The notes beneath the pieces were generated by a model, which made no database searches, had not been told where the DNA came from, and worked only from the letters and a program-made list of their open reading frames with translations. A stretch of DNA of 6,021 bases from Acetobacteraceae bacterium (GTDB taxonomy: Bacteria > Pseudomonadota > Alphaproteobacteria > Acetobacterales > Acetobacteraceae), in contig CANJXD010000369.1 in NCBI GenBank assembly GCA_947478535.1, positions 1 to 6,021 of the forward strand, read 5' to 3'. This document shows, piece after piece, positions 4,260-6,021 of the stretch (position 1 is its first letter; every line of letters begins with the position of its first letter). The position numbers and the translations under genes were made by a program.

Positions 4260-5741
4260 GCCCCCCCCGAGACCCCAGAAGCGCCCCGCCGCGAAGGAAT
4301 TGTCCGCCCCATGGCCTCACGGATTCCGCTGCGCCGCCGACGCACGAAGATGATCGCGACCCTCGGCCCCGCTTCCTCCACCCCTGAGGTGATCGAGCGG
4401 CTGTTCCGCGGTGGCGCCGATGTGTTCCGGCTGAATTTCAGCCATGGCTCCCACGCCGACCATGCCGAGCGCATCGCCATCATCCGGGCGCTGGAACAGA
4501 AGGTGGGCCGCCCGATCGGCATCCTGGCCGATGTGCAGGGGCCGAAGCTGCGCGTCGGCAAGTTCCAGGGCGGGCGCGTCCAGTTGCAGACCGGCCAGAA
4601 GTTCCGCCTCGACCTCAGCCCGACGCCGGGCGATGTGCGCCGCGTGCAATTGCCGCACCCCGAGATCCTCCAGGCCGCCGGCATCGGCACCACGCTGCTG
4701 CTTGATGACGGCAAGCTGAGGTTGCGCGTGCTGCATAAGCGGGAAGACCATCTGGAGACGGAAGTCCTCGTCGGTGGCGCGCTGTCCGACCGCAAGGGCG
4801 TCAACGTCCCCGATGTCGTGCTGCCGATCCCGGCGCTGACCGAGAAGGACCGCGCCGACCTCGACTTCGTACTCGCACAGGGGGTCGAGTATATCGGCCT
4901 CAGCTTCGTGCAGCGGCCGGAGGATGTGATCGAGGCCAAGCAGATCGCCGCCGGCCGGGCCTGGATCATGGTGAAGATGGAAAAGCCGCAGGCAGTGGAA
5001 AACCTCGACGCCATCCTCGCGGTCGCGGATTGCGTCATGGTGGCGCGCGGCGACCTCGGCGTGGAATGCCCGCCGGAGGAAGTGCCGCTGATCCAGAAGC
5101 GCATCGTCCGCGCCGCCCGCGCGCTGGGCAAGCCGGTGGTGGTGGCGACGCAGATGCTGGAAAGCATGATCTCCGCCCCCTCCCCCACCCGCGCCGAGGC
5201 TTCCGACGTGGCGACGGCGGTGTTCGATGGCGCGGATGCGGTGATGCTCTCGGCCGAGACGGCTGCGGGGCAATTCCCCTTCGAGGCCGTGAACATCATG
5301 GACCGCATCATCGCCCGGGTGGAGCAGGACCCGGGCTGGCGGACGCTGACCGATGCGGAACGCCCGGCGCCGGAGAGATCCTCGGCCGGCGCCATTGCCG
5401 CCGCCGCCCGCCAGGTGGCGCAGACCATCGACGCGGAAGTGATCGCGACCTTCACCAGCACGGGGTCCACCACGCTGCGCGTGGCGCGGGAGAGGCCGAG
5501 TTGCCCGATTCTCGGCCTCACCTCCTCGGAGCAGACCTCGCGCCGCATGGCGGTGGTGTGGGGGGTGCATCCGCTGATGTCGGTAGAGCCGCATTCGATG
5601 ACGGACATGGTCGCCAAGGCAATCCGCTCCGCCGCGCAGGAAGGCTTCGCGAAGCACGGGGATGAAATCGTGGTGACGGCGGGCGTGCCGTTCGGCACGC
5701 CGGGCACGACCAATGCGCTGCGCGTCGCCATGGTGAAGTAG
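4086..5741 (+). CDS. pyk: Pyruvate kinase with N-terminal Cro/YdaS-like helix-turn-helix domain
   Basis: The 551-residue protein joins a DNA-binding-type domain (about 1-58) and a Pro-rich linker (59-75) to a complete pyruvate kinase (76-551, 476 residues, the normal bacterial length). Kinase motifs in order: TKMIATLGPASS; RLNFSHG (115-121, with the R/N/S that bind K+ and nucleotide); ADVQGPKLRVG (148-158), leading into the B domain; VKMEK with catalytic K297 and metal ligand E299; ARGDLGVE with D323; ATQMLESM with T355; the PTRAEASDVATAVFDGADAVMLSAET block; and a C-terminal domain with TSTGSTTLRVARERP and GVPFGTPGTTN. All catalytic residues are present, so it should convert phosphoenolpyruvate and ADP to pyruvate and ATP in the cytosol. 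Pyruvate kinases are usually homotetramers. It fits as the last step after glycerate kinase, like ttuE. The start at 4086 has a good Shine-Dalgarno, and a kinase-only form from 4311 is possible. Kinase identity is near certain; the fusion rests on a C8 tract being correctly read. Confidence 0.93.
   Translation: MRDPSLEALLIQRGAVTRIATALGISTAAVSQWKRVPDDRVAEVARALGVPVASIRPNAPPETPEAPRREGIVRPMASRIPLRRRRTKMIATLGPASSTPEVIERLFRGGADVFRLNFSHGSHADHAERIAIIRALEQKVGRPIGILADVQGPKLRVGKFQGGRVQLQTGQKFRLDLSPTPGDVRRVQLPHPEILQAAGIGTTLLLDDGKLRLRVLHKREDHLETEVLVGGALSDRKGVNVPDVVLPIPALTEKDRADLDFVLAQGVEYIGLSFVQRPEDVIEAKQIAAGRAWIMVKMEKPQAVENLDAILAVADCVMVARGDLGVECPPEEVPLIQKRIVRAARALGKPVVVATQMLESMISAPSPTRAEASDVATAVFDGADAVMLSAETAAGQFPFEAVNIMDRIIARVEQDPGWRTLTDAERPAPERSSAGAIAAAARQVAQTIDAEVIATFTSTGSTTLRVARERPSCPILGLTSSEQTSRRMAVVWGVHPLMSVEPHSMTDMVAKAIRSAAQEGFAKHGDEIVVTAGVPFGTPGTTNALRVAMVK
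4261..4268 (+). repeat. C8 homopolymer tract at the HTH-kinase junction
   Basis: Eight consecutive C bases encode part of Ala59 plus Pro60 and Pro61, exactly where the HTH domain ends. With one C fewer the upstream frame would end at the TGA at 4351-4353; with one more it would end at the TGA at 4385-4387. In both cases the HTH protein would stop just inside a kinase gene starting at 4311. The tract is therefore a point where replication slippage, transcriptional slippage or a sequencing error would separate the two domains. Confidence 0.9.
4294..4313 (+). promoter_or_regulatory. Possible internal translation start of an HTH-less pyruvate kinase
   Basis: AAGGA at 4294-4298 precedes an in-frame ATG at 4311 by 12 nt, longer than optimal. 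Starting here gives a 476-residue protein beginning MASRIPLRRRRTK, which is how ordinary bacterial pyruvate kinases begin. It may be a second start giving two isoforms, or the only start if the upstream frame is not fused in reality. Confidence 0.4.
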
Positions 5742-5825
5742 CGGCGTGGTTGAGGTGGCGGCGTGGTTGACCTGGCCGGCATGGCCGGCGTGGTTGACCC
5801 GGCCGGCATGGCCGGCGTGGTTGAC
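5742..5825 (+). repeat. Tandem repeats directly after the pyruvate kinase stop codon
   Basis: Two 27-bp units (5772-5798 and 5799-5825) differ by one base. The 12-bp core CGGCGTGGTTGA occurs four times, starting at 5742, 5759, 5786 and 5813, so shorter degenerate units precede the full ones. Each 27-bp unit contains GCCGGC-ATG-GCCGGC, able to form a 6-bp hairpin, and ends in TTGAC. No T-run follows. The array lies in the 134-bp gap before the next gene, beginning at the base after the stop. It may act as a 3' stabiliser or transcription-slowing element; the repeated TTGAC resembles a -35 hexamer but has no well-placed -10. Confidence 0.85.
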
Positions 5826-5875
5826 GTACTATGAAGGGGCGCGTTTCCTCCCGCCGCCTGTCCGGAGCCTTACCG

Positions 5876-6021
5876 ATGAACGCCCGTAGCCTTATCCTCG
5901 CCCTGCCCTTGCTCGCCGCCTTCGCCGCACCGGCGGCGGCGCAGCGCGATGGGCTGTATGACGTGACCGGCACCAACCTGGACGGCACGCCCTATACGGG
6001 CGTGGCGCAGATCCAGCAGGC
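5876..6021 (+). CDS. Exported protein of unknown function, N-terminal part, truncated by window edge
   Basis: The ATG at 5876 follows GGAG (5864-5867) by 8 nt. Forty-eight codons are visible before the right edge. The first 22 residues form a clear Sec signal peptide: R4, a Leu/Ala-rich core, and an APAAA-Q cleavage site. The mature part starts RDGLYDVTGTNLDGTPYTG, a 'Y-x-V-x-G-x-N-x-x-G-x-x-Y-x-G' pattern I have seen in small secreted proteobacterial proteins without an assigned role. It is probably periplasmic or secreted. It is co-oriented with the pyruvate kinase gene but separated by the repeats, so shared transcription is uncertain. Confidence 0.75.
   Translation, partial: MNARSLILALPLLAAFAAPAAAQRDGLYDVTGTNLDGTPYTGVAQIQQ

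Noticed and set aside
4064..5809. Long minus-strand open frame of 581 codons antisense to the pyruvate kinase gene
   Set aside because: The product is Ser/Arg/Thr/Pro-rich low-complexity sequence without family motifs, as expected for the antisense shadow of a GC-rich gene; the plus strand has full catalytic motifs.
5742..5825. CRISPR array
   Set aside because: Units are directly abutting without unique spacers, only two full units exist, and no cas genes are seen.

Overview
The window is GC-rich DNA with strong G/C bias at third codon positions. The gene content (tartrate dehydrogenase, MOFRL-type glycerate kinase, an Omp25/OmpA-like porin-peptidoglycan protein) suggests an alphaproteobacterium, plausibly Acetobacteraceae/Rhodospirillales. 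That placement is an inference from composition and protein style, not a database result.

Layout: (1) bases 1-646, minus strand, the N-terminal 215 residues of a tartrate dehydrogenase (TtuC type), running off the left edge. (2) A 126-bp divergent control region with a perfect 7-bp-arm palindrome next to the start of (3) a plus-strand glycerate 2-kinase (historically 'hydroxypyruvate reductase' TtuD), 773-2056. (4) A small DoxX-like membrane protein gene, 2203-2652, interrupted by an in-frame amber codon at codon 25. (5) A strong intrinsic terminator at 2677-2708, between convergent genes. (6) A minus-strand outer-membrane protein with an OmpA C-terminal domain, 3866-2724. (7) A 219-bp divergent intergenic region with three inverted repeats. 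(8) A pyruvate kinase, 4086-5741, carrying an N-terminal Cro/YdaS-like helix-turn-helix domain. (9) 27-bp tandem repeats just after its stop. (10) The start of a secreted protein of unknown function, 5876 to the right edge. No gene-free stretch exceeds 300 bases, and I saw no RNA genes, insertion sequences or CRISPR.

The metabolic genes form a coherent path: tartrate (or D-malate) dehydrogenase can yield glycerate, glycerate 2-kinase makes 2-phosphoglycerate, enolase (not in the window) gives phosphoenolpyruvate, and pyruvate kinase gives pyruvate plus ATP. The same three enzyme types are ttuC, ttuD and ttuE of the Agrobacterium vitis tartrate operon. Here they are split by unrelated membrane-protein genes.

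The most unusual object is the HTH-pyruvate kinase fusion. Two related CTTAG-N5-(C/G)TAAG palindromes lie directly upstream, 41 bp centre to centre. The second overlaps both a TAGAAT -10-like hexamer and the Shine-Dalgarno. An eight-C tract sits in the linker between the two domains, and an internal ATG at 4311 could give a normal-length kinase without the HTH. Together this suggests a self-regulating 'trigger enzyme'. It also means the fusion must be checked against a homopolymer sequencing error.
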